From Eubacteriaceae bacterium (lineage in GTDB: Bacteria > Bacillota > Clostridia > Eubacteriales > Anaerofustaceae), in the NCBI GenBank assembly GCA_017613995.1, contig JAGACT010000247.1:1-18403 (forward strand): a stretch of DNA of 18,403 nt, written 5' to 3'. Made by a program: the position numbers and the translations under genes. The notes under the pieces are model-generated. The model saw only the letters and a list, made by a program, of their open reading frames with translations, was not told the origin of the DNA and searched no databases. How positions within the stretch are numbered: the first letter of the stretch is position 1; each line of letters starts with the position of its first letter. Of the stretch, positions 1-7,345 are shown piece after piece.

Positions 1-1177
1 CGTTGTCATATCCGCCGTACTTGAGGACTGTCTCGAAGCAGGCCTTCAGGTTCTCAAGGTTGATGTCTCCCATGGTAAGGGCGCTCTTGTCGAATCCGAA
101 GATGTACTGTCCGCCGGGCATCATGATGTCGAGCCATTCCTTGGTCTTGTCGATGATCTCATCCTTTGTGCACTGGGTGATGTACTTGAGGGGGAATCCG
201 CTGCTGAGGACGAACTTCTTGCCGAGCTTTTCCTTGAAGAGCTTGGGATCACCGTATTCCCATGTGAAGTACATGCCGGTGGGCAGGTCGAGCAGATAGT
301 CGATCTTCTTCGTCCAGTTTTCCTCCAGGAAGGCGCCGCATCTCATGCCGAGGGACGAATAATCCTCGAGCTGTCTCTTCCAGGGATTGTACCAGGTCTT
401 CACGAATGCCTTCTCGTTGAGGTATGTAGCCATATGCAGCTGGAACATGGCCACCGCGTAACGGTTCACCTTATCGGGATTCGGGCATCTGCCTGTTTTG
501 TAAAGCATGGGGTACGCCGCATCCAGTGCCGCGACGACCTTGTCGGGATCTCTTCTGACATCGACGCAGATGCCGTCGAAGCTTCTGAGCTGGTCCGCAA
601 GCCAGTCAAGAGGGGTTCTTCCTCCTCCGCCTCTGCCCTCTCCGTCGGGATAGCCGTGCTTTTCGGCCAGTCTTTTCATCATGGGCATCTGCAGAGCGGC
701 AACCTGTGCGTTGAGGTTCGCTTCCTGTACCAGTGCGAAAAGCGATCTGGTGGGATTGTTCGCGGGATCCATGTTGTCGTAGATCCTGGGAAGGAACTTT
801 TCGATGATGGTCGCATAGGGATCTTCGATGAAGTCATCGTAATCCTCGGGGTACATGGAAACGGTGTTGGGATGCTGCATGTATCCCGTATCGCTCATGA
901 TCTTGTTCTTTGCGCCGAGGCTCTGGGCGGAATAGGGTGTGTAGACGGTCCCGGAATACATACATGTATCGGAGGGGATCATCGCACAGAGCTCGTCGGA
1001 AGCTTTCTCCAGAAGGGAAGGATTCCAGTATGCTTCCTTTCTGTCAACTCCGGCATAGTCGGCCACCGTTGTAAGGCCGAGTCCGAAGCTTATGGGCACT
1101 CTTTTGGGTATCTTGTTGTCATAAACGTCATGCAGATTTTGGGTGCGTTCGGCTTTGATGGTGCTTGCGTCTGTCAT
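1..1177 (-). CDS. URO-D/MtaA-like superfamily protein (3' end outside window)
   Basis: The frame reads from an ATG at 1177 through the left window edge, giving about 392 residues without a stop; the C-terminus is missing. The start is supported by AAAGGAG seven bases upstream. It is a paralogue of the protein at 2326-3693: both carry MS(D/N)TG(Y/F)(M/I)QHP (residues 94-103 here), a (D/E)YDDFI block just after, V(D/L)(V/I)RR near 205, (W/F)EYGD near 305 and a PGG(Q/N)Y motif near 353. The family belongs to the uroporphyrinogen decarboxylase fold, which contains true HemE (about 350 residues) and corrinoid methyltransferases such as MtaA/CmuA. The complete zinc-ligand pattern of MtaA (HxC plus a later Cys) is not evident, so the reaction is unknown. 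It is not convincing as heme HemE: longer, divergent, and no heme genes nearby. It is transcribed away from the TetR gene. Confidence 0.85.
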   Translation of the reverse strand, partial: MTDASTIKAERTQNLHDVYDNKIPKRVPISFGLGLTTVADYAGVDRKEAYWNPSLLEKASDELCAMIPSDTCMYSGTVYTPYSAQSLGAKNKIMSDTGYMQHPNTVSMYPEDYDDFIEDPYATIIEKFLPRIYDNMDPANNPTRSLFALVQEANLNAQVAALQMPMMKRLAEKHGYPDGEGRGGGGRTPLDWLADQLRSFDGICVDVRRDPDKVVAALDAAYPMLYKTGRCPNPDKVNRYAVAMFQLHMATYLNEKAFVKTWYNPWKRQLEDYSSLGMRCGAFLEENWTKKIDYLLDLPTGMYFTWEYGDPKLFKEKLGKKFVLSSGFPLKYITQCTKDEIIDKTKEWLDIMMPGGQYIFGFDKSALTMGDINLENLKACFETVLKYGGYDN

Positions 1178-1201
1178 TTGTGTCTCCTTTTTTCTAATTT
1201 T

Positions 1202-1221
1202 TGCCGGTTCCTGCGCCGGCA
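1202..1221 (-). other. Small hairpin in the URO-D mRNA leader
   Basis: TGCCGG and CCGGCA form a 6-bp stem with an 8-base loop, between the predicted transcription start (about 1265) and the ribosome site of the URO-D-like gene. No U-run follows, so it is not a terminator. It may only stabilise the roughly 90-base leader. Confidence 0.35.
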
Positions 1222-1271
1222 TCGGTGTAGGATCATCAGAATATTTTTACATACGTCTAATTATCATGTTA

Positions 1272-1300
1272 ATTATATTTGAAGCGGGGCTCCGTGTCAA
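1272..1300 (-). promoter_or_regulatory. Consensus sigma-A promoter for the left URO-D-like gene
   Basis: On the minus strand TTGACA (1295-1300) and TATAAT (1272-1277) are separated by exactly 17 bp, a perfect match to the vegetative consensus. Transcription would start near 1265, leaving about 88 bases of leader. So strong a promoter suggests control by repression, with the neighbouring TetR protein as obvious candidate. Confidence 0.85.
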
Positions 1301-1328
1301 TTGGAAATTTGAGCAAATATAATAAATA

Positions 1329-1357
1329 TTGTTTTTTTCAAACGTATATGATATAGT
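1329..1357 (+). promoter_or_regulatory. Possible distal promoter upstream of the tetR gene
   Basis: TTGTTT (1329-1334), 17 bp, then TATAGT (1352-1357) preceded by an extended -10 TG (1349-1350). It is weaker than the promoter at 1437-1466. If active, its transcript passes through the palindrome at 1375-1388 and the terminator-like stem at 1385-1426 before reaching tetR. Confidence 0.35.
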
Positions 1358-1374
1358 GGATGCATTCCCGTGTA

Positions 1375-1388
1375 TTACAGAGCTGTAA
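1375..1388. promoter_or_regulatory. Inverted repeat TTACAG-AG-CTGTAA, candidate operator
   Basis: A perfect 6+6 inverted repeat with a 2-bp centre lies between the two candidate tetR promoters. Its size suits a TetR-family dimer site. I found no second copy at the promoters of either URO-D-like gene (1272-1300, 2266-2294), which weakens an assignment as the shared operator. Confidence 0.35.
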
Positions 1389-1426
1389 ATCCTGTGGAAT
1401 TATCCCTGAAACAGTAGGATTTTTTT
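1385..1426 (+). terminator. Terminator-like stem upstream of tetR
   Basis: AATCCT (1388-1393) can pair with AGGATT (1416-1421), helped by TGT/ACA inside, and the stem runs into seven T (1420-1426). The helix is AT-rich and has a large loop, so it is a weak terminator at best. It would only matter for a transcript from the distal promoter. Confidence 0.3.
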
Positions 1427-1436
1427 ACTTCCCGGT

Positions 1437-1466
1437 TTGTTATAACAATTGCATCTATGATATAAT
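1437..1466 (+). promoter_or_regulatory. Proximal promoter for the tetR gene
   Basis: TATAAT (1461-1466) preceded by an extended -10 TG (1458-1459), with TTGTTA (1437-1442) 18 bp upstream. Transcription would start near 1473, some 28 bases before the tetR ATG at 1501. This makes the upstream in-frame ATG at 1360 an unlikely start. Confidence 0.6.
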
Positions 1467-1500
1467 CTGCCCAAGCATATCTAAGAAACGGGAAAATAAA

Positions 1501-2211
1501 ATGGCAAAAACAGGCAAGGGCGACTTTGCTGAGGCGAAAATAACAGAATCCGCCAAGGAGCTGTTTTACGAACAGGGCTTCAATAAGACCACTGTGGCTC
1601 AGATCACGAAGAATGCCGGTGTGAACAACGGTCTTTTTACATATTACTTCGGTTCGAAGTCCAATCTCGCGGGCATGATAGAAACAAGGTTCAGGCTGGA
1701 CATGCGAAACCTCGTGTCTGCGGCCATGTACGACCGTTACGGGGAATACAACCTGGCCCTGGGGATCGCCACGGAATACAGAGTCATCATCGACCTTCAC
1801 GAACGTTACCCCAAGCTCAGACGGTTCGTGATGGAGAACTACGTCAGCACCCAGCAGTTCGGTGACATTTCTGACCGTGATACGGAGCAGTCACGGGATT
1901 CGATGCCCGCTTCCCAGAGAGCCCACTTCTATCAGATGCAGAAAAGGCTCATCAATCCTTCCATCAGCGACGTGGACCTGGCCATTTATCAGGCAGTGGG
2001 AATTTCAGCCGCCAACTCCCTTGTCACCGCATGGCACAACGGCATAATCGACTGCTCAAAGGAGTACCTCGGAGACAAGTTCATCCAGATATGCTTCTGG
2101 CTGCTGGGACTGGAGGATGAGCGGATCGAGCAGCTAAAACGGGACAGCCTGGATGCGATGGAAGGTATCCATCTCGTCCTGAAACCCTATTTCATTCTGG
2201 AACTTGAATAA
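1501..2211 (+). CDS. TetR/AcrR-family transcriptional regulator
   Basis: A 236-residue protein, the usual TetR-family length. Residues 12-58 form the N-terminal DNA-binding domain: a helix with ELFYEQGF, then TTVAQITKNAGVNNGLFTYYF at about 30-50, the classic TetR helix-turn-helix ending in YYF. The C-terminal two thirds is a helical ligand and dimerisation domain too divergent to name a ligand. The ATG at 1501 is preferred because it begins the conserved domain and lies downstream of a good promoter; its ribosome site (GGGA) is weak. The frame is open back to 1360, but that ATG has no ribosome site. The gene sits between two URO-D-like paralogues, the left divergent and the right downstream on the same strand behind its own terminator and promoter, so it probably controls one or both. 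The effector is unknown. Confidence 0.9.
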   Translation: MAKTGKGDFAEAKITESAKELFYEQGFNKTTVAQITKNAGVNNGLFTYYFGSKSNLAGMIETRFRLDMRNLVSAAMYDRYGEYNLALGIATEYRVIIDLHERYPKLRRFVMENYVSTQQFGDISDRDTEQSRDSMPASQRAHFYQMQKRLINPSISDVDLAIYQAVGISAANSLVTAWHNGIIDCSKEYLGDKFIQICFWLLGLEDERIEQLKRDSLDAMEGIHLVLKPYFILELE

Positions 2212-2217
2212 TTTGAT

Positions 2218-2240
2218 AACCGGCTTCGGCCGGTTTTTTT
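2218..2240 (+). terminator. Intrinsic terminator of tetR
   Basis: A perfect 7-bp stem AACCGGC/GCCGGTT closed by a TTCG tetraloop and followed by a T-run to 2240. It starts seven bases after the tetR stop and insulates it from the next gene. Confidence 0.92.
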
Positions 2241-2265
2241 ATGGGACTCGGTCCAAAAAATTATA

Positions 2266-2294
2266 TTGACGGTGCGTGATTCAAAGTTTATAAT
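2266..2294 (+). promoter_or_regulatory. Near-consensus promoter for the second URO-D-like gene
   Basis: TTGACG (2266-2271) and TATAAT (2289-2294) separated by 17 bp, one mismatch from consensus. Transcription would start near 2301, about 25 bases before the ATG at 2326. Confidence 0.85.
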
Positions 2295-2325
2295 GATAAT
2301 CAGGAAAAGTAAAACGGAGGTAAAC

Positions 2326-3693
2326 ATGGACGCTAAAGAACTCAGGGAATACAGGACCAAAATGTATACCGACCTGTATTCCGGAATAATACCGGACAGA
2401 TTCCCTGTCAACGACGGGCTCGGCATCGAGTACATGATACAGTTCGCCGGCAAGAATCTTCTTACGACGCAGTATGAGTATTCGACGGAGCTGATCACGG
2501 AGATACTGGAAAACGCGGTCACGAAGCTTTCAAGGGGAGACAACTTCTCCGCATCCTGGGCCAGGAACCCCGTGGCTCTGATATTCACACGCAACATCGG
2601 AAACGTGATGAGCAACACGGGATTTATCCAGCATCCGGAGATATCCGGATTTTCAGCCGAGGAGTACGACGATTTTATCGCCAATCCCCATGAATTCCTG
2701 ACGGACGTGGTGGTCCCGCGGCTCAATCCCGCCTACGCCGGGACCCCCGCGGAGATGGCTTTCGCATACGCCCGCAACTATCTTGCCACGGTGGACGTGA
2801 ACGCGATGTTCGCCAAAGCCAACGCATATATTACGGAGAAGTACGGATACTTCACGCCTGTAGCCGGCTCCACCGGAATGACGGCGCCGCCTTTCGACAC
2901 TCTCGCGGACTTCAACAGGGGCTTTTCGAATATCGTGCTGGACATAAGGCGCTGCCCTCAGAAGGTCCTGGATGCCATGGAGGCGCTGATGCCCATGGCG
3001 ATCTACCAGCAGCGCACCAGAGTGGTGGACATCACTGGATGCAGCCGCATCATGACCCACATGGGAGTGTTCCTCAGGCAGAAGGACTTCGATAAGTTCT
3101 ACTGGCCCACATTCTACAAGCTCTGCCACATAGCGGGAGAGAAGGGCCAGAGGATGTACATCTTCTGCGAAGGCGACTGGACCCGCTTCACGGACAACCT
3201 GTTCGAGCTGCCCGCCGGCGCCCGCTACTGGTTCGAGTACGGCGATGCCAGAAAGTATAAGGACGTACTGGGCAAGAAGCACATACTCGGCGGTCTGTAT
3301 CCTCTTACCATGCTCAAGACGGCTTCCAGGGAGGAGTGCATAGACAAGGCAAAGGAGATCATAGATATCATGGCTCCCGGCGGAAACTACTTCTTCGATT
3401 TCGACAAGCACACGCTGAATATTTCCGATATCGAACCGGATAACTATGTTGCGGTGCAGGAGTATGCCCTGGACCACGCGAAGTATGACAACGCCGGAGA
3501 AAAATCCATCAATTACGTCTTTGAGGATACGGTGAGCAAGTTCTCGGATCAGTACCCGCCCTTCAAGTCGAAGTATGTGATGAGCTGGGAGGAGTACAAG
3601 AAACTCTATCCGCCCGTAAACGACCTGGTGGAGCCCATCATGAAGGAGAAGTACGAAAAGTACACCGCCATGATCCCCGGATTCATCCGCTGA
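2326..3693 (+). CDS. URO-D/MtaA-like superfamily protein
   Basis: A complete 455-residue member of the same family as the gene at 1-1177. The start at ATG 2326 is fixed by CGGAGG at 2315-2320 and by the promoter at 2266-2294; upstream in-frame codons lie within the promoter. Shared family blocks are MSNTGFIQHP (95-104), EEYDDFIANP (112-121), VLDIRRCPQKV (204-214), FEYGD (303-307), HILGG (319-323) and PGGNYFFDFDK (351-361). The positions where MtaA-type methyltransferases have an HxC zinc motif here read YIFCEGDW (278-285), so only the Cys is obvious. It has about 100 residues more than HemE, mostly in a charged C-terminal tail rich in Lys, Glu and Tyr. There is no signal peptide, so it is cytoplasmic. 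A role in corrinoid or methyl-group chemistry is possible from the superfamily but not shown. Confidence 0.88.
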   Translation: MDAKELREYRTKMYTDLYSGIIPDRFPVNDGLGIEYMIQFAGKNLLTTQYEYSTELITEILENAVTKLSRGDNFSASWARNPVALIFTRNIGNVMSNTGFIQHPEISGFSAEEYDDFIANPHEFLTDVVVPRLNPAYAGTPAEMAFAYARNYLATVDVNAMFAKANAYITEKYGYFTPVAGSTGMTAPPFDTLADFNRGFSNIVLDIRRCPQKVLDAMEALMPMAIYQQRTRVVDITGCSRIMTHMGVFLRQKDFDKFYWPTFYKLCHIAGEKGQRMYIFCEGDWTRFTDNLFELPAGARYWFEYGDARKYKDVLGKKHILGGLYPLTMLKTASREECIDKAKEIIDIMAPGGNYFFDFDKHTLNISDIEPDNYVAVQEYALDHAKYDNAGEKSINYVFEDTVSKFSDQYPPFKSKYVMSWEEYKKLYPPVNDLVEPIMKEKYEKYTAMIPGFIR

Positions 3694-3696
3694 ATT

Positions 3697-3727
3697 AAAA
3701 GACGCTGCCCTCGGCAGCGTCTTTTTT
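3697..3727. terminator. Bidirectional intrinsic terminator between convergent genes
   Basis: AAGACGCTGCC pairs with GGCAGCGTCTT around a 3-base loop (CTC), flanked by A4 on the left and T6 on the right, so it can stop transcription from both sides. It separates the URO-D-like gene (ends 3693) from the His-rich gene on the minus strand (ends 3743). Confidence 0.92.
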
Positions 3728-3742
3728 GTTGCTGTAACAGTA

Positions 3743-4297
3743 TTATTCCAGTTTTTCCTTTATCTCCACAAGATACTCCCTAAGCGGATCTTCCTCAAGG
3801 CCGAATACTATGGACGCGAAGGACACCTCCTGGGGCTGTTCTCCCTCGGGCACTTCTCCCTTGCGGGATACGGTATCGCTGGTGATGGAGTACATATAGG
3901 AACCCGAGGGCGTCTTTACGGCCGCCTTTATATGTCCTATGATGCCTCCGCACTCATCTACCTTTCTTCCGAGCTGCGCCATGTCTTCCATGAGTATCGA
4001 GTCCACCTCGTCCAGGGTCTTTTGCGTATCGATGCTGAAGCTGCCCGCCAGGGCGCCCTCGTGGTGGATGACGCTCACTCCGCTGACGCAGTCCGCGCAG
4101 GTGCATCCTTCCTCATGTTCATGCTCGTGGCCATGATCATGCTCATGATGGTGCTCGTGTTCATGTTCATGCTCATGATGATGTTCATGATCCGATGCCA
4201 TCAGCCTGTCCCGTATGTCTCTTATATGTCCCCCGTCATGGCGGGATTCTCCGGCTTTTTCCACAGCCGTTTCCATTGTTTTTTCATTGTCTTCCAT
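3743..4297 (-). CDS. Histidine-rich, probably metal-binding protein of unknown function
   Basis: 184 residues from the ATG at 4297, which has GGAGGA ten bases upstream. An in-frame GTG at 4342 lies inside the promoter and is rejected. Residues 37-61 hold about 15 His alternating with Glu/Asp, followed at once by CxCxxC (C65, C67, C70); both are typical of Ni, Zn or Co binding or storage, as in HypB or CobW/ZNG-type proteins, though no GTPase motif is present. Residues 71-184 form a compact acidic domain with HEGALAGSFSID, a helix LDEVDSILMEDMAQLGRKV, the block GGIIGHIKAAV and a C-terminal acidic helix. I do not recognise this domain. There is no signal peptide or membrane segment. It is divergent from the Cache-MscS gene and convergent with the URO-D-like gene, which could use a corrinoid or metal cofactor; that link is only inference. 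Confidence 0.8.
   Translation of the reverse strand: MEDNEKTMETAVEKAGESRHDGGHIRDIRDRLMASDHEHHHEHEHEHEHHHEHDHGHEHEHEEGCTCADCVSGVSVIHHEGALAGSFSIDTQKTLDEVDSILMEDMAQLGRKVDECGGIIGHIKAAVKTPSGSYMYSITSDTVSRKGEVPEGEQPQEVSFASIVFGLEEDPLREYLVEIKEKLE
4118..4193 (-). repeat. Low-complexity His/Glu codon repeat
   Basis: Degenerate CAT/CAC-GAA/GAG alternation inside the His-rich gene produces imperfect hexamer repeats. Mixed synonymous codons show it is maintained at protein level and is not a recent slippage product. Confidence 0.6.
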
Positions 4298-4332
4298 AAT
4301 AAAGCTGTCCTCCGTGACCGAACTCTGAGATG

Positions 4333-4341
4333 AGTATAGCA
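4333..4341 (-). promoter_or_regulatory. Extended -10 promoter of the His-rich gene
   Basis: On the minus strand TGC-TATACT gives an extended -10 element (TGn TATACT) about 36 bases upstream of the chosen ATG at 4297. No good -35 hexamer is seen at 17-18 bp, as usual for extended -10 promoters. Confidence 0.5.
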
Positions 4342-4391
4342 CAAACTTATCCGTACGTTCCGATTTTTCGGCGGCTTCACCACATTAAACG

Positions 4392-4401
4392 TGCAATTGC
4401 A
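4392..4401. promoter_or_regulatory. Perfect palindrome TGCAATTGCA, candidate operator
   Basis: A 10-bp perfect palindrome lies in the divergent intergenic region, 10 bases upstream of the -35 element of the Cache-MscS gene and about 50 bases from the -10 of the His-rich gene. It could bind a regulator serving one or both. A 10-mer palindrome can also occur by chance. Confidence 0.3.
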
Positions 4402-4411
4402 TCCTTTGCAT

Positions 4412-4441
4412 TGGACAACGCTCACCCGTTTATGATAAAAT
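4412..4441 (+). promoter_or_regulatory. Promoter of the Cache-MscS gene
   Basis: TGGACA (4412-4417), an 18-bp spacer and TAAAAT (4436-4441) with an extended -10 TG at 4433-4434. Transcription would start near 4448, roughly 22 bases before the ATG at 4470. Confidence 0.6.
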
Positions 4442-4469
4442 CAGTACATACTGTGGAAAGAGTTTGAAA

Positions 4470-7235
4470 ATGAAGAAAAAAACCTTAAGACTTAGACAGG
4501 TGCTGGCATTTGACATCGTCATTCTGCTCCTGATGGGGACGTTCATGTTTGTTGTGGAGACCAGGGTGACCGAACATAAACAGAGGGAGAATCTCACTGA
4601 GAGGCTCGAAAGCATTCAGAATACTTTCAACAAGTCATACCAGGAGACTCTGGAGGTAACAGAGATATATGATCAGGCCATGCAGTCAAAGGCGGAAGTG
4701 CTTGTCTTTTTGCTGGAGAACGAAAAAGATGTAAAGATAGACCGGGATCTGACCGCAATGTTCGATGCCGATGCCATCTATATAGGGGAATTCCGCAAAG
4801 AACAGGGAATGCGGTATTATACCGCCTATGCATCCGACGGACTGATGGTCACTATCGAGAAGGATCCCCATGACCTGAATGAGATACTCAACAATATTTA
4901 TACGGAAAACAGGATCCTTCAGAGGCTCACCGCTATGGATGACATGTTCCTGATCGTGACAAACACGGACGGAAGCATACTGTACTATCCCGATCCGGAG
5001 TTTATCGGCAAGAAGGTCGAGACTCTGGGGGTGACCCTTCAGCAGCTCATGCTCCAGGAGGCCAGATGGCTTCGTATCCAGAATAAGATCTACTATACCG
5101 CCAGTGTGGTAAACGCGAACCTGAATATCACCATATCCTGCGGCATAGCGTCGAACAACATGACCGCCAACTCCCACTTTGCCATAGGCCTGATATTCAT
5201 TATCATCTGCATCGTGTTTACATTGCTGATAACCTATGACTACTTTTCCAAGCAGCAGGCAAAGCGTGACAGTTCCAAATATTATTCGGACATCAATTTG
5301 AAGCGCCGTCTGGTGATCATATCGATGGTAGGGCTTATCATGATCGGGCTGTCCACGTACTACGTTCAGACTCTCTTCCATCTGGCCATGCACGATCTCG
5401 CTGCGACCAACGAGATAGTTGAGATAAAATCCAGTTCGGAGGAAGCGAAAAACGGGGTAGAAAAGCTTACAGAGCAGTACAATAAGTCATATCTGAACAA
5501 GGCTCAGATCACATCATATTTCCTCAGCCGCCATCCGGAACTGCAGACGAAGGAGAATCTGAAAAAGCTTTCCGAGATACTCGATTTCGAGTTTATCATG
5601 ATGTTCGACATGGAGGGCAACGAAATCCTTTCCGATTCACCCATCATCGGTTTCAGCATATCCGATGACCCGGAGGATCAGTCCTACGCCTTCAATGTAC
5701 TGAAAAACGGCATACCCTATCTGGTCCAGGAGGCACAGAATGACGAACTGACCGGGACATACCGTCAGTATATAGGCGTGAGCACGTACAATGTAACGGG
5801 AGATGAGGTGACCGGTTTCCTGCAGATCGCGGTATCCCCTGACAAACTGAAAAATGTGGTGGCCGAAGCTGATCTGAGCACCATACTGATCAACAGCGTC
5901 GCCGGTACGGATGACAACATATTTGCCGTCGATATGTCAGACGGCACGATTTACTATGCCATCACGGACAGGAACAGCGATATCATCGGAGACAGGGCGG
6001 TGGATCACGGGTTCAGGGAGGAACAGCTGAAAAACAATTACTACGGATACATTACCGTCGACGGGACCAAGTATTATATGGATTCCTTCGAAGTCGACGG
6101 CCATTACATTTATGTTGGGGACAGGGTCTCCGACATTTTCAGCGGACGTATCCTGATCACGTTGATATCACAGGCCGTGAGCCTTCTGAATATTATCGCC
6201 TTTTCGATTTATATGAAGAACAGGGATGTCGTTCCCGGCGAGGAAGTGGATCCGGATCTTTACGTCGACGTCACCACGTCCGGCGGGGAGAAGAAGAACG
6301 TAAACATCATTTCCCGTGTAATGCGTCAGAAGATAAAATGGAACGATATGACACCGGAAGGGAAGACGGGCTTCATAATCAGGTGCATGATCTCGGTATT
6401 CGCAGTTCAGGCGATGATCTCGATCATTTTCAGGGACTACATATATGATGAGAACAGCATTTTCGGGTTTATCATCAGCGGCAAATGGGAGTACGGATTA
6501 AATGTGTTCGCGCTGACGCGGGTGCTGCTTATAGTATTCATAGTCCTGTTCGCCATGAATATCATAGACCTTATACTCAATGCCATCATTAAGATGGTCA
6601 GCCCCCGAAACGAGACGATCATTCGTCTGGCCAAGAGCTTTATCAGATACGTGGGTACGCTGGCCATGCTGTTCTACTGTCTTGCGGTGCTGGGATTCGA
6701 TTCCAATTCACTGCTGGCATCCGCCGGACTGCTGACCCTCATCATAGGTCTCGGCGCCAGGGATCTTGTGACCGATATCCTGGCTGGAATATTCATCATA
6801 TTCGAGAATGAATTCCAGGTGGGGGACATCATCGAAGTGGGAGGCTTCAAGGGGACCGTTCTGGAGATAGGCATCAGGAGCACCAGGATACTCAATACGG
6901 TGAAGGACGTCAAGATGATCAACAACCGCAACCTTACGAACGTGGTCAACAAGACCAGGAACACTTCAAACTGCGACGTGATCATCAACCTGCCCTTCAC
7001 GCAGGAGATCACGGAAGTCGAGGCGATGCTCCGTTCGGAGCTGCCCAAGATCGCGGAGATGAGCCCGTACATACTGTCCGGTCCCTCCTACGGCGGGGTG
7101 GACGATCTGTCCGGCGGAGGCGTAAGGCTGTCCATCAGGGCGGAATGCATGGAGGAGCATAAATTCGAAGTCAGAACGCTGGTGAACCATGAGATCAAGC
7201 GACTGTTCGAACAGTACGGTTTCCAGCTCAAGTGA
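4470..7235 (+). CDS. Cache-sensor / MscS-type mechanosensitive channel fusion protein
   Basis: A 921-residue inner-membrane protein, far longer than MscS (about 290 residues). The ATG at 4470 follows GGAAAG by nine bases; a TTG two codons earlier is less likely. In order: membrane helix about 10-29; extracytoplasmic region 30-236 with the Cache-like motif NTDGSILYYPDPEFIGKKV (about 165-183); helix about 238-256; cytoplasmic linker; helix 281-298; a second extracytoplasmic region 299-558 with Cache-like strands (FIMMFDMEGNEI near 375, FAVDMSDGTIYYAI near 485, YYMDSFEVDGHYIYVGDRV near 535); helix 560-580; helices near 635-654, 680-703 and 723-740; then the MscS pore helix LLASAGLLTLIIGLGARD (about 748-765) and beta domain FQVGDIIEVGGFKGTVLEI (about 782-800) to the C-terminus. 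MscS proteins release solutes under membrane tension; the sensor regions suggest ligand gating or tuning, which is inference. Confidence 0.88.
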   Translation: MKKKTLRLRQVLAFDIVILLLMGTFMFVVETRVTEHKQRENLTERLESIQNTFNKSYQETLEVTEIYDQAMQSKAEVLVFLLENEKDVKIDRDLTAMFDADAIYIGEFRKEQGMRYYTAYASDGLMVTIEKDPHDLNEILNNIYTENRILQRLTAMDDMFLIVTNTDGSILYYPDPEFIGKKVETLGVTLQQLMLQEARWLRIQNKIYYTASVVNANLNITISCGIASNNMTANSHFAIGLIFIIICIVFTLLITYDYFSKQQAKRDSSKYYSDINLKRRLVIISMVGLIMIGLSTYYVQTLFHLAMHDLAATNEIVEIKSSSEEAKNGVEKLTEQYNKSYLNKAQITSYFLSRHPELQTKENLKKLSEILDFEFIMMFDMEGNEILSDSPIIGFSISDDPEDQSYAFNVLKNGIPYLVQEAQNDELTGTYRQYIGVSTYNVTGDEVTGFLQIAVSPDKLKNVVAEADLSTILINSVAGTDDNIFAVDMSDGTIYYAITDRNSDIIGDRAVDHGFREEQLKNNYYGYITVDGTKYYMDSFEVDGHYIYVGDRVSDIFSGRILITLISQAVSLLNIIAFSIYMKNRDVVPGEEVDPDLYVDVTTSGGEKKNVNIISRVMRQKIKWNDMTPEGKTGFIIRCMISVFAVQAMISIIFRDYIYDENSIFGFIISGKWEYGLNVFALTRVLLIVFIVLFAMNIIDLILNAIIKMVSPRNETIIRLAKSFIRYVGTLAMLFYCLAVLGFDSNSLLASAGLLTLIIGLGARDLVTDILAGIFIIFENEFQVGDIIEVGGFKGTVLEIGIRSTRILNTVKDVKMINNRNLTNVVNKTRNTSNCDVIINLPFTQEITEVEAMLRSELPKIAEMSPYILSGPSYGGVDDLSGGGVRLSIRAECMEEHKFEVRTLVNHEIKRLFEQYGFQLK

Positions 7236-7258
7236 TCAGATAAATCAACTGAAGACAG

Positions 7259-7290
7259 ACAGGAGGTCCCGGGTGGGACTTCCTGTTTTG
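7259..7290 (+). terminator. Intrinsic terminator of the Cache-MscS gene
   Basis: ACAGGAGGTCCC pairs with GGGACTTCCTGT (12 bp, one G-U pair) around a GGGT loop, followed by a short T-run. It lies 24 bases after the stop codon. Confidence 0.8.
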
Positions 7291-7345
7291 TGTTCGTGCG
7301 CAAAGCGACTGCTGCGGGGATGGGACAGGGACGATCCAAAAGCAC

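Noticed and set aside
1360..1500. In-frame extension of the TetR protein back to an ATG at 1360
   Set aside because: No ribosome site precedes 1360, the extension is Cys-rich and unlike TetR N-termini, and the best promoter (-10 at 1461-1466) lies inside it.
1..3693. Heme biosynthesis genes (hemE) as the identity of the URO-D-like proteins
   Set aside because: Both proteins are longer and divergent, there are two paralogues with a TetR regulator, and no other heme gene is nearby.
4118..4193. A tandem DNA repeat or recent slippage product
   Set aside because: Synonymous codons vary along the stretch, so it is a protein-level His/Glu repeat rather than a DNA-level repeat.
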